NCBI RefSeq assembly: GCF_003259225.1
Contig: NZ_QHJF01000009.1
Span: 124,001-188,000, forward strand
Reading direction: 5' to 3'
Source: Marinomonas arctica
Lineage (GTDB): Bacteria > Pseudomonadota > Gammaproteobacteria > Pseudomonadales > Marinomonadaceae
Length of the DNA: 64,000 nt
Shown here piece after piece: positions 16,578 through 25,031 of the stretch (the first letter of the stretch is position 1; each line of letters opens with the position of its first letter). The translations under genes were made by a program, and so were the position numbers. The notes under the pieces are model-generated. The model had not been told where the DNA came from and made no database searches. It was given only the letters and a program-made list of their open reading frames with translations.

Positions 16578-19406
16578 TTATTCCGGCTTAGTGGTTAAGA
16601 TGATACGAATCGCATCCAAGCGGATTTGGTGCTCGTCGATGCGCGTCAAACCTTCTTGCATGTTGATTTCAAGCCGTTCGATATCTTCATCGCGAATGGT
16701 GTCGTTGAAGGCTTTTAATTCCACTAACCGTTCGATTTCATTTTGGCAACGATGTTGGTAAGACGTTTTCGCGGCCTGAACGATAGGGCGTGCTTGATCT
16801 TGGGCTTTCAGTTGGTGAGCTTGCAGCACTTCGATCAAGGTTTTGCGCAAGGCGGCTACCCATTGTTCCGCGACGCGGTTTGGCACGCCTTTGAGTTTTT
16901 CCGCCCATTTGTCAGCGGTAAATTGCTGGTGGAGGAATTTGCCATTGGAGTCAGACAGTTGCCACATGGGAGTCATTGGCAGGGATTGCGCCAATTTCAA
17001 ACGTGGGTGGGCCGTCGCTTCGATGACGAACATACTTTCTACCAAGACGGTGCCTTCTGGTAATGCTGCGATAGGCAGAATAGCAGAGGTAAGTTTGCCA
17101 GAGTCAAAGCCTTGCACTTCGTCCATGAGCATGGTGATTAACGGGTGTTCCCAAGTGGCGAACGCCACGTCTTCACGTTGGCTGGCTTGACGGCGATCGA
17201 GCATAAGCATTTTGCCTTCTTCTTCGATGCCAGGAAGTGCTTCGAGCATCATGTCGGTAGAAGGGCGGATGAACCAAGCTGCGCGTTCTGGATCGTCGTT
17301 GATGCAGTCTGCGTAAATATTAAAGGCGTGAGTCACTTGCTCGATGTAGTGATGTAAGCCTTTTGTGGCTTGGTGGTTAATTTGATCGATTAACGCACGA
17401 GCTTGTTCTGGTCGGCACGAGCTCATTTCTAGTAAACGATTACGACCTTCTTCCATTTGTTTTAGCAGTGCTTCGTGGTAAACACGGGCTTCACTTAGCA
17501 AATCCGCATCGTCATCTTGGCCGTGCAAATAGGCGTGTAGGCTGTCACCAAAGGCTTCTTCGACCTTGTCGCCAGAGCCGGTGGTACGGCAAAATGCGTT
17601 TAACGCATGGTGATACCAGTTGAACAAGCGTTCTTGTACACTTTGTTTGATGTACGGTACGTGAATTTGCACGTCATTTAATTGCCCGAGACGATCAAGA
17701 CGGCCAATACGCTGTTCAAGTAAATCTGGGTGTTCTGGCAGATCGTACATGACGATGTGATGGCTGAACTGGAAGTTACGGCCTTCACTACCGATTTCAG
17801 AACACACTAAAATTTGTGCGCCGTCTTCGTCGGCGAAATAAGCCGCAGCACGGTCACGGTGAATCAGTGGCATTTGCTCGTGGAAATCGGCACTTTGGAA
17901 GCCGGCAAAAGTCAGTTGGTCGTTTAGCCATTGTGCCATGTCGGCAGTATGACAAATCACTAGTACTTTGTCGGCTTGGCATTCGAGGAACTCTTTTAAC
18001 CATACCCAGCGTGGATCTTTTTCCCATAAACCATCAGCGACTTCGGTTTCTGGTTGCACATGACGATTAGCCGATTCGAAGTGTTCGTTATTGTCCAATG
18101 GGTAAGAATGCAGATAACGATCCGGAAAGCCACCCACAGCTGCGCGTGTGTTACGGAACATTTCACGACCTGTGCCATGGCGGTCAATTAACCAGCTAAT
18201 GGCTTCTTTTGCTGCCTGTGTTTGCTCAGTCCCTGTTTTGGTAGTGAGTGTTTGGAACCATTCTTTGGCGTTCACTTCTTTTAAGTAAGGGCCGAAGGCA
18301 TTGTTCCAATCAAGCGCTTCTGGTGAGCTGTTTTCTTGGCTAAATGGTAGTAATGCTTCGGCCAATTCTGCCGCTTGTTTGAATGCTTGTTGCTGGGCTT
18401 GGTAGTGGTCGAAATCATGGTAATGATCCGCATCCAATAGCTGCAGGCGAGAGAAGTGTTCGCGCTCGCCCGTTTGTTCCGGCGTTGCACTGAGCAATAA
18501 GATCGATTCTGTTTTGGCGGCCAAACGTGCCACGACTTGGTAGCCAATGCTGGGTGTTTCTGGATGCCAGGCAAGGTGGTGGGCTTCGTCGACAATGACC
18601 ATATCCCATTCCGCATCCAACATGTGTTGAGTGGCTTTTGGGTGTTGGCTCGCCCAATCGATTGGTGAGATCACAAACGGTTGTTGTTCAAACGGGTTGT
18701 CGTCGCCTTCCATGAAGTCTTCGTACACGGATTCGTTGATCAGTGAGAATGGCTGGTGGAAGCGACGCAGCATTTCAACCAACCACTGATGTTGCAGGTT
18801 GGTTGGTGTCAGAATAAGTACGCGTTTGCACAGGCCATTTAGTAAGCGTTGATGCAAGATTAAGCCGGCTTCTAGGGTTTTACCCATACCCACTTCATCA
18901 CATAAAAGGGCGCGCGCTTTCGGACGGTTGGCGATGTCATGCGCCAGATAAATCTGGTGTGGCAGAAGTTCGGCTTTTAAGCCCATCAAACCGCGTACTG
19001 GTGATGCGGCATTGGCTGCTTGGTGTTCGAGGGTATGACGACGCAAGTCAAACCACATACGGCGAGCGGGCGACAATGCCAATAATGAATCGAGCTCGTT
19101 TTTGTCGTTGCGTGGAAATTGAATAACCGATTCTTCTAACCAATCGTCGTCTTCGCTGATGCGGTATTCGATCAGGTCGTTAATTTCTTCTACTTCCAAA
19201 ACGGTGAAGGTTTCATCTTGGAAGTGCAGTTGATCGCCGACGGTTAAGGTGCGTCGAACAAGACTGGTCTGGTCATTTGAGTATTGACGATCCGCTTCCG
19301 CATCTGGGAAGTGCAAGGTAAAAGACTTATTTTGTGTGTCTACTATCATGCCTACGCCGAGATCAGGCTCGTTGCGGCTACTCCATCTTTGTCCAGTTTG
19401 GTACAT
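16578..19406 (-). CDS. rapA: RNA polymerase-associated SWI2/SNF2 ATPase RapA
   Basis: The protein has 942 residues. The N-terminal Tudor-like/KOW region begins GQRWSSRNEPDLGVG. The helicase core has Walker A DEVGMGKT (170-177), DEAH (273-276), and later QILVCSEIGSEGRNFQFSHH and EQRIGRLDRLGQ. RapA recycles stalled RNA polymerase after transcription. Length is slightly below E. coli RapA (968). It lies two bases downstream of the yigZ stop... start junction (TAA-CT-ATG) and six bases before rluA, so yigZ-rapA-rluA is one operon. Confidence 0.96.
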   Translation of the reverse strand: MYQTGQRWSSRNEPDLGVGMIVDTQNKSFTLHFPDAEADRQYSNDQTSLVRRTLTVGDQLHFQDETFTVLEVEEINDLIEYRISEDDDWLEESVIQFPRNDKNELDSLLALSPARRMWFDLRRHTLEHQAANAASPVRGLMGLKAELLPHQIYLAHDIANRPKARALLCDEVGMGKTLEAGLILHQRLLNGLCKRVLILTPTNLQHQWLVEMLRRFHQPFSLINESVYEDFMEGDDNPFEQQPFVISPIDWASQHPKATQHMLDAEWDMVIVDEAHHLAWHPETPSIGYQVVARLAAKTESILLLSATPEQTGEREHFSRLQLLDADHYHDFDHYQAQQQAFKQAAELAEALLPFSQENSSPEALDWNNAFGPYLKEVNAKEWFQTLTTKTGTEQTQAAKEAISWLIDRHGTGREMFRNTRAAVGGFPDRYLHSYPLDNNEHFESANRHVQPETEVADGLWEKDPRWVWLKEFLECQADKVLVICHTADMAQWLNDQLTFAGFQSADFHEQMPLIHRDRAAAYFADEDGAQILVCSEIGSEGRNFQFSHHIVMYDLPEHPDLLEQRIGRLDRLGQLNDVQIHVPYIKQSVQERLFNWYHHALNAFCRTTGSGDKVEEAFGDSLHAYLHGQDDDADLLSEARVYHEALLKQMEEGRNRLLEMSSCRPEQARALIDQINHQATKGLHHYIEQVTHAFNIYADCINDDPERAAWFIRPSTDMMLEALPGIEEEGKMLMLDRRQASQREDVAFATWEHPLITMLMDEVQGFDSGKLTSAILPIAALPEGTVLVESMFVIEATAHPRLKLAQSLPMTPMWQLSDSNGKFLHQQFTADKWAEKLKGVPNRVAEQWVAALRKTLIEVLQAHQLKAQDQARPIVQAAKTSYQHRCQNEIERLVELKAFNDTIRDEDIERLEINMQEGLTRIDEHQIRLDAIRIILTTKPE

Positions 19407-19408
19407 AG

Positions 19409-20026
19409 TTATGCGTTGTCCGGTTCAATTAAAGTTAAACTGCCTTGGCATAAATCAGTCAATGTGACTTTATGCTCAGGCCAAGTACGTTCGATGACAG
19501 CAAGGTCAATCACAATGCTGTCACTGTAGGTTTTGTTGGTTATTTCTATATCGCTGTGTTCTAGCCAATATTCAACCTTGCCTAATAAAGGGTAGGCGAT
19601 TTTTAGCTGAACGGGGCAGCGTGGGTACACATTTTCATATTTGGTCTGCGAAAGTGCTTCTTGTACCGCTTGGCTATAGGCTCTGACCAAGCCGCCAGCC
19701 CCCAGTTTTACGCCACCAAAAAAGCGTGTTACGACCACGGTGGTTTCGCCAAAGTTCGAATGCTGTAACACATTTAACATGGGTTTCCCTGCGGTACCTT
19801 TTGGCTCGCCGTCGTCGCTTTGATCCCATAAATGGGCATTATGCGGCATGCCGGCAATAAACGCCCAACAGTGATGATTCGCATCAGGGTAACGCTGGCG
19901 TGTCTCTTCGATAAAAGCCTTGGCCGCATCACGGCCGTTGGTACGGCAAACGGTCGTAATAAACTGACTGTTTTTTATTTCTAGATCAAAGCGTTGCGTG
20001 TGTGTTGGGCTTAGGTAGTAATCCAT
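19409..20026 (-). CDS. yigZ: YigZ/IMPACT-family protein
   Basis: The protein has 205 residues, the family length. It has the IMPACT N-terminal pattern (SQFITTVCRTNGRDAAKAFI, ANHHCWAFI, DDGEPKGTAGKPML, VVVTRFFGGVKLGAGGLVRAY) and a short C-terminal DUF1949-like domain. The molecular role in bacteria is not settled; the eukaryotic homologue regulates the GCN2 kinase on ribosomes. It is the first gene of a probable yigZ-rapA-rluA operon and diverges from rmuC. Confidence 0.93.
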   Translation of the reverse strand: MDYYLSPTHTQRFDLEIKNSQFITTVCRTNGRDAAKAFIEETRQRYPDANHHCWAFIAGMPHNAHLWDQSDDGEPKGTAGKPMLNVLQHSNFGETTVVVTRFFGGVKLGAGGLVRAYSQAVQEALSQTKYENVYPRCPVQLKIAYPLLGKVEYWLEHSDIEITNKTYSDSIVIDLAVIERTWPEHKVTLTDLCQGSLTLIEPDNA

Positions 20027-20164
20027 GTAAACTTATCGAAACCTTAGCATGACCGCTGCGCGCGCCAATACAGTGTTAAAAATAGACTCGTTTTGTTTTT
20101 GTTCGCGACGTCATGTAAAGACCTCACTTTGTTTAAAACAGTTAAATAGCGAGTTTTAATTTAT

Positions 20165-21478
20165 ATGACAGATTGGCTTTCGCAATCAGTTTGGGTGTTA
20201 TCGGGCTTTTGTATCGGCGCGATTCTTCTCTCTGGTATTGCTGGCGCTATTGTACAGGCTATGCGCCGTCAGTGGCAGCACACACAAGAAAAAATGCAGC
20301 AACAAAATGAGGAATTACAGCGTCTTTTGCAGCAATCGAAAGATCAGATTCATTATTTGGAAAAAGAGTCCCTGACTTTAGAGCAACAATTTGCGGCAGC
20401 ACAAAGTGTTTGGCAAGAAAAGGAAGCTTTTTATCGGGAGCAAAAAAAGCAAAACGCCACTGAGTTTAAGCAAATAGCTCACGAGATTATGAGTCAGCAA
20501 GGTCAACAATTGGCCAAAGAAAACGAGCGTCAGTTGGGTTCGTTATTGACGCCGCTTGGTTCGCAAATTCAAAAGTTTCAAGAAAGTGTCGAGAAGAGTT
20601 ATCAAGAAGAAGCTCGTGAGCGTTTTTCTTTGGTAAAAGAAATCAAAGGTTTGCAGCTACTGAATCAGAAAATCAGCGACGATGCGGTGAGTCTGACCCA
20701 TGCTTTAAAGGGGCAAAATAAACTGCAGGGCGGTTGGGGTGAAGTGATTCTGGAGCGAATATTAGAACGCTCAGGACTAGAAAAGGGCCGTGAATATGAG
20801 ACGCAAGCCTCTTATCAAACCGCAGAAGGTCGACGCTTGCAGCCAGATGTAGTGATCCATTTGCCTGAAGGTAAACAAATCATTGTCGATTCCAAAATGG
20901 TGCTGATCAGCTATTTGGCCTACATGGAAGCAGAAACTGATGAAGATAGAAATCGTGCGCTGAAACAGCATCTAGACGCTGTACGTCGTCATATGAAGGA
21001 ATTGAGTGCCAAGTCTTATCACGATTTACCGGGTGTCACTTCGCTGGATTTTGTGTTGTTGTTTATCCCCATTGAAGCCGCTTTTGGTTTGGCACTTCAG
21101 GCTGACAATGGTTTGTTTAGCGAGGCGTTTGAGCACAATATTATTATCGTTGGGCCGTCTAATTTATTGGCGACCCTGCGCACCATTCAGAATATCTGGC
21201 GCAATGAAAAGCAAAGTCAAAATGCCATTGAAATTGCCCGTCAGGCTGGCGCTATGTACGACAAGTTTTCGAGCTTTGTTCAGGATATGGACGACATTGG
21301 CAGTAAATTAGACGCGGTGAGTCGAACGCACGATGCGGCCTTGAAAAAGCTCACGGCAGGACGTGGAAACTTGGTAGCAAGAGCGGAAAAACTCAAATTG
21401 ATGGGCGCGAAGACCAGTAAGGCGTTGCCAGTGGAGTATCTCAATGACGATACTCTCACTGACGAGTCTAGTGATTAG
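20165..21478 (+). CDS. rmuC: DNA recombination protein RmuC
   Basis: The protein has 437 residues. One membrane segment lies at about 12-33, followed by a long coiled coil (about 35-130, rich in Q, E and K) and the RmuC domain (about 165-420) with QGGWGEVILERILERSGL, LQPDVVIHLPEGKQIIVDSK and the IIVGPSNLLATLRTIQNIWR segment. RmuC limits recombination at inverted repeats and is a putative nuclease of the restriction-endonuclease-like fold. The gene stands alone and is divergent from yigZ. Confidence 0.94.
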   Translation: MTDWLSQSVWVLSGFCIGAILLSGIAGAIVQAMRRQWQHTQEKMQQQNEELQRLLQQSKDQIHYLEKESLTLEQQFAAAQSVWQEKEAFYREQKKQNATEFKQIAHEIMSQQGQQLAKENERQLGSLLTPLGSQIQKFQESVEKSYQEEARERFSLVKEIKGLQLLNQKISDDAVSLTHALKGQNKLQGGWGEVILERILERSGLEKGREYETQASYQTAEGRRLQPDVVIHLPEGKQIIVDSKMVLISYLAYMEAETDEDRNRALKQHLDAVRRHMKELSAKSYHDLPGVTSLDFVLLFIPIEAAFGLALQADNGLFSEAFEHNIIIVGPSNLLATLRTIQNIWRNEKQSQNAIEIARQAGAMYDKFSSFVQDMDDIGSKLDAVSRTHDAALKKLTAGRGNLVARAEKLKLMGAKTSKALPVEYLNDDTLTDESSD

Positions 21479-21498
21479 TTGAAACTAAAGTGTTTAAT

Positions 21499-21530
21499 GC
21501 CTGATTAGGTCGGTATGACCGTAATCAGGC
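21499..21530. terminator. Stem-loop between convergent rmuC and cation efflux gene
   Basis: GCCTGATTA and TAATCAGGC form a nine-base perfect stem, extended inside by GGTC/GACC. It lies between two convergent gene ends, where a shared terminator is expected, but neither side has a clear run of T. Call it a candidate terminator. Confidence 0.5.
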
Positions 21531-21563
21531 CTACAAAAGTCTTAGCTTATTAGTGATCTCTTA

Positions 21564-22730
21564 TTATTCTGGGAAAATCCAAAGCACAGTGGCCTTATTT
21601 ATGTAGTTGGTGGTTTGCAGTTCCTGAAGAATTCTAGTGGTCAGTTTTTGCAAGTCAGTGCCTTCTGGAATCTTGGCTGAATTGGCGATGATTTCCAAAT
21701 CAAGGCGATTGTCTAGGTAGTGCAGTCGAGTGTTGGGGATATCCACATAGGTCGTGTGTTGACGTAGTAAAAAGCCCAAGTCTGCCAGTATTTGATGGCG
21801 CGCAGGCAGTTTCAAATGCGGCGGTTTGCCGGATTCATGGAGGAAGCTTTCCGTTTGAATTTTGTCATCTGTATCGATATGCACCATCACGTCTTGCACT
21901 TGCGAATGGGCTTTCTTGATAGTGTAGGCGACTAAATCACCAAGGTAGTGCCCTTCGCTGACGCTGGCATGGCTTGGTACGTGGATGTGCATGTCTAGGT
22001 AAATTTTGCCTGCCATGGATCTTGCCCTGACATCATGAGGCGCCATGACATGTTTGAGGCTGTTAGCGGTTTCTTTGATTTGTGCAATGAGCTTTGGATC
22101 GGGTGCCGTGTCTACCAGTTCCGCCAAGTTTTCCCACACCATGCTGATGGCCATTTTACCAATCAGAAGGGCAACCACAATAGACGCCACCATATCTGCC
22201 CAGCCATAACCAAAGTAAACACCGATCAAGCCTATTAACACAGCTACTGAAGAAAGCGCATCACTACGGCTGTGCCACGCATTGGCAACCAACATTTTGC
22301 TGCCAATTTCATCGCCGGCTTTTTTTGTGTAATGGAAAATCGCTTCTTTAATGACAATGGTTGCAATCAATGCCGCGAGGCCATACCAAGTAAATTGTGC
22401 TTGTGATGCGGGTGCAGTAACCGACTCATAAGCAATACCGAGTGCGACAATGATAAGCACCATGCCAAGAAATACTGTGGTCAACGTTTCAAAGCGCAGG
22501 TGGCCATAAGGGTGATTTTCATCTGGCCCTTGACGGGAATTAGCCGAAGCAAAGTAGACGAAGACATCAGTGACCAAATCGGATAAAGAGTGGATACCAT
22601 CCGCGATTAGGGCCTGTGATTGAGAAAAATACCCCGCCACAATCTTTGCCAGACCAAGTAGGGCATCCCATACTGCGCCGACAAGGGTGACTCTTATTGC
22701 GATGTCTTGTTCTTGCTTCTGTTTTGTCAT
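21564..22730 (-). CDS. Cation diffusion facilitator (FieF/YiiP-type) metal efflux protein
   Basis: The protein has 388 residues. Six membrane segments fill the first 200. Metal-binding HxxxD motifs are HSLSD (47-51, second membrane segment) and HSRSD (153-157, fifth segment). The cytoplasmic domain has DVRARSMAGKIYLDMHIHVP and VMVHIDTDD. The family exports zinc, iron or other divalent metals by proton exchange. It is about 85 residues longer than YiiP because of an extra C-terminal domain (about 300-388) of unknown role. The gene stands alone. Confidence 0.88.
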   Translation of the reverse strand: MTKQKQEQDIAIRVTLVGAVWDALLGLAKIVAGYFSQSQALIADGIHSLSDLVTDVFVYFASANSRQGPDENHPYGHLRFETLTTVFLGMVLIIVALGIAYESVTAPASQAQFTWYGLAALIATIVIKEAIFHYTKKAGDEIGSKMLVANAWHSRSDALSSVAVLIGLIGVYFGYGWADMVASIVVALLIGKMAISMVWENLAELVDTAPDPKLIAQIKETANSLKHVMAPHDVRARSMAGKIYLDMHIHVPSHASVSEGHYLGDLVAYTIKKAHSQVQDVMVHIDTDDKIQTESFLHESGKPPHLKLPARHQILADLGFLLRQHTTYVDIPNTRLHYLDNRLDLEIIANSAKIPEGTDLQKLTTRILQELQTTNYINKATVLWIFPE

Positions 22731-23030
22731 TAGGCTTTTTTAACCTGTAGTGAATGTTTAAGGACGCAAATTAGTTAACACAATAGAGCTTACTTAATTT
22801 TGCTTAAATTTTTATTAAGCGCAGGAGAATTTAAGCCACACTAAATGGAAAGTGTATAGGTTTTTTTGTGCAATATTGCTTTACTAATAAGATGAATTAA
22901 TGTCTGTTTAAATTGGTGCATTTTGAGGCTTTATGGCAAGAGCGCCTTGTTGTCTAGCTTACCCGATGTTCTCCCCAACCTTATCCACGATATCTGTGGA
23001 AAAGGTTGGGGAGCTAAGAAAAGACGGGGT
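22731..23030. other. Intergenic region with a long stem-loop after rdgC
   Basis: Contains CTCCCCAACCTTATCCAC (22971) and its complement ending at 23013, with one mismatch pair and a seven-base loop. It lies 18 bases after the rdgC stop on the reverse strand and could end that transcript, though a T run is missing. The AT-rich rest holds the promoter region of the efflux gene and no further gene. Confidence 0.5.
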
Positions 23031-23927
23031 TTAATTGATTTCAAACCACAAGCAGTAAGAGCCGAAAAATTCTCTCATAGTCAATGACATTAGAGAGAAA
23101 TTGGCATCCATGTCAGATAATCCGCCACCTTGTGAATCATTAAAGGCGGCTTCTTTTAAGGCGTCGTCAAATTTAATTTTGCGTAATGTTAGATCATCGT
23201 GCAGAACGAAGCTTAATTTGTCTGTCCAGCGAAGACCAAGGTTTTTGACCGCCATGCCTTGTTGTAAGTGACGTGTCACGTCTTCAGATAACGGCTCGAG
23301 GGATTTAAAGCGGATCGTCGCTTTGTCTTCGGATGAATCTTGGATTTCACACTCGTCACCCGTTTCTAGGCTGGCTGGAACTTCATTTTTGACTAACCAA
23401 TCTGTCATCAATGAAGAAGGCGAAACTTGCGCCTGCAAAGGTGTCATGGGGAAGCTGCCAAGCGTAGTTTGTAAATGTTTAAAGAGCAGCTCTGTCATGC
23501 TGGCATTGGTGCTGTTGAGAACCAAAATTTTAGCTTGTAGATCAATGTATGCCCAAATATCGGTACGTTTCGAAAAGGCTTTTGGACGCAGGGTAAAAAC
23601 CAACTCATCTTTCATATCGGATTTTTCTTTACGACCCACTTTACGACCTTCGATCAATTCGATTTCGGCAACCTTGGCTTCCAGTTCTTCTCGCACCACA
23701 GCAGAAGGCAAGACTTTTTCTTCTTTGCCTGCACGGAACAATAAGCAGCGGTCGCTGGCTAGACTCCATTGTTCGCTGTTGCGGATAAGCGGCAGCCAGC
23801 CGAAAGAAAACTCTTCCTGAGAGCCGCATTCTTTTAATGGAAACTCAGGAATTTTATTGATCAATTCATTCGTATCTAGTGATTCGGTGTCTTTTAATTG
23901 GAAAATCTGGGCATTTTTGAACCACAT
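23031..23927 (-). CDS. rdgC: Recombination-associated protein RdgC
   Basis: The protein has 298 residues, beginning MWFKNAQIFQLKDTESLDTN, with FSFGWLPLIR, SFPMTPLQAQVSPSSLMTDW and LRWTDKLSFVLHDDLTLRKI as in the family. RdgC is a ring-shaped DNA-binding protein that limits RecA activity. It follows tdk with only two bases between the tdk stop and its start, suggesting co-transcription. Length and conserved blocks match the Pseudomonas and E. coli proteins. Confidence 0.96.
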   Translation of the reverse strand: MWFKNAQIFQLKDTESLDTNELINKIPEFPLKECGSQEEFSFGWLPLIRNSEQWSLASDRCLLFRAGKEEKVLPSAVVREELEAKVAEIELIEGRKVGRKEKSDMKDELVFTLRPKAFSKRTDIWAYIDLQAKILVLNSTNASMTELLFKHLQTTLGSFPMTPLQAQVSPSSLMTDWLVKNEVPASLETGDECEIQDSSEDKATIRFKSLEPLSEDVTRHLQQGMAVKNLGLRWTDKLSFVLHDDLTLRKIKFDDALKEAAFNDSQGGGLSDMDANFSLMSLTMREFFGSYCLWFEIN

Positions 23928-23929
23928 AA

Positions 23930-24508
23930 TTAGTCTCTCACGGCTTCTTTAAAGTGTTTTCGGCAAACGGACAAGTAGCGGTCGTTGCCGCCGATTTCTA
24001 CTTGTGCGCCTTCTTTAACTGGGATTCCTTGTGCATTGAGTCGAATGACCATGGTGGCTTTACTGCCACAATGACACACGGTTTTTAATTCAATCAGTTT
24101 GTCTGACCAAGCGAGTAATGCCTTACTGCCATCAAATAGTTCGCCTTGGAAATCGGTTCGAATACCAAACGCAAGAACAGGAATGTGTAGTTGATCGACG
24201 ATTTCAGAAAGGTCGTAAACCTGTTCTTTGGTTAAAAACTGTGCTTCATCGATTAGTATGCAGCTCAATGCCTTATTTTGATGTTCCTCTTTGACTAATG
24301 CGATGAGGTTGGTGTGGTTATCAAATAAGCTGGCGTTTGCTGAGATGCCAATGCGGGAAGCGATTTGCCCTGTTTCAAACCGGTCGTCTATTGATGCTGT
24401 AAGGAGTAAAACTCGCATGCCTCGCTCGCGATAATTATGAGCGGATTGCAATAGAACGGTGGATTTTCCTGCGTTCATCGCCGAGTAGTAGAAGTACAGT
24501 TTAGCCAT
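23930..24508 (-). CDS. tdk: Thymidine kinase
   Basis: From the ATG at 24508 the protein has 192 residues and begins [20 protein letters not shown], with the nucleotide-binding loop at 9-17. A longer TTG start at 24547 exists but adds residues that the family lacks. The DEAQFLT segment is the catalytic acid region. Zinc ligands are CHCG and a later Cys in LSVCRKH. The enzyme phosphorylates thymidine in the salvage pathway. It directly precedes rdgC on the same strand. Confidence 0.95.
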   Translation of the reverse strand: MAKLYFYYSAMNAGKSTVLLQSAHNYRERGMRVLLLTASIDDRFETGQIASRIGISANASLFDNHTNLIALVKEEHQNKALSCILIDEAQFLTKEQVYDLSEIVDQLHIPVLAFGIRTDFQGELFDGSKALLAWSDKLIELKTVCHCGSKATMVIRLNAQGIPVKEGAQVEIGGNDRYLSVCRKHFKEAVRD

Positions 24509-24605
24509 ATCAGGTCTGTTTATTTGTTCACTGGTGAATTTGGCCAATTAGTATAGCAAATCACTATTGTGAATGAGAGATCTTTGTAAGAAGAGTGCCG
24601 TTGTC

Positions 24606-24935
24606 TTATTTTGCGTTTGTCGGAGTGTCTATTGCTTTGGTGGCTTTTTTAGAGGGCCTTATGGTTTTTGACTTGGCGAGGCTTTTGGTTATTTGTAAGG
24701 TTAGCCATTCTGCGCGCTTGATGCCATTCAGTTCACATAACTCATCTAATTTATCAATTATGTCTTGTTCTACAATAAGCTCTAAACGTTTTAAGCCTTG
24801 AGCTTTTTCTTTTTCTCGCTGGGCACGCTTGTTCAGTTTTAGCTGATCTTTTCTGGTAAGCGGCTGCGTGCGAGGACGGCCAGGGGATTTGCCGAATAGA
24901 TCAATTGTATTCCGATCGGATGACGCTTTTGCCAT
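24606..24935 (-). CDS. ybfE: YbfE-like LexA-regulated family protein (ribbon-helix-helix)
   Basis: The protein has 109 residues. It starts MAKASSDRNTIDLFGKSPGR, then PRTQPLTRKDQLKLNKRAQR, close to E. coli YbfE and the Pseudomonas 'LexA regulated protein'. The C-terminal half (LKRLELIVEQDIIDKLDELC) fits a ribbon-helix-helix. The E. coli gene is in the SOS regulon, but no CTG-N10-CAG box is visible upstream here, so SOS control is not shown. Molecular function is unknown. The tail is lysine- and threonine-rich. Confidence 0.8.
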   Translation of the reverse strand: MAKASSDRNTIDLFGKSPGRPRTQPLTRKDQLKLNKRAQREKEKAQGLKRLELIVEQDIIDKLDELCELNGIKRAEWLTLQITKSLAKSKTIRPSKKATKAIDTPTNAK

Positions 24936-24977
24936 GATGCATGTAATTCGTATTAATGTGGAAGGGGGATTTTATAT

Positions 24978-25023
24978 AAAAAAAGCCAACAACAAAACGC
25001 GATTTGCGCATTTTGTTGTTGGC
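24978..25023 (-). terminator. Rho-independent terminator of prc
   Basis: On the reverse strand GCCAACAACAAAA pairs with TTTTGTTGTTGGC (13-base perfect stem), followed by seven T. It starts nine bases after the prc stop. Confidence 0.9.
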
Positions 25024-25031
25024 TTAGTGAC

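Noticed and set aside
24936-25031. SOS box upstream of the ybfE-like gene
   Set aside because: No CTG-N10-CAG match in the 96 bases before the start; only the prc terminator and an AT-rich tract are there.
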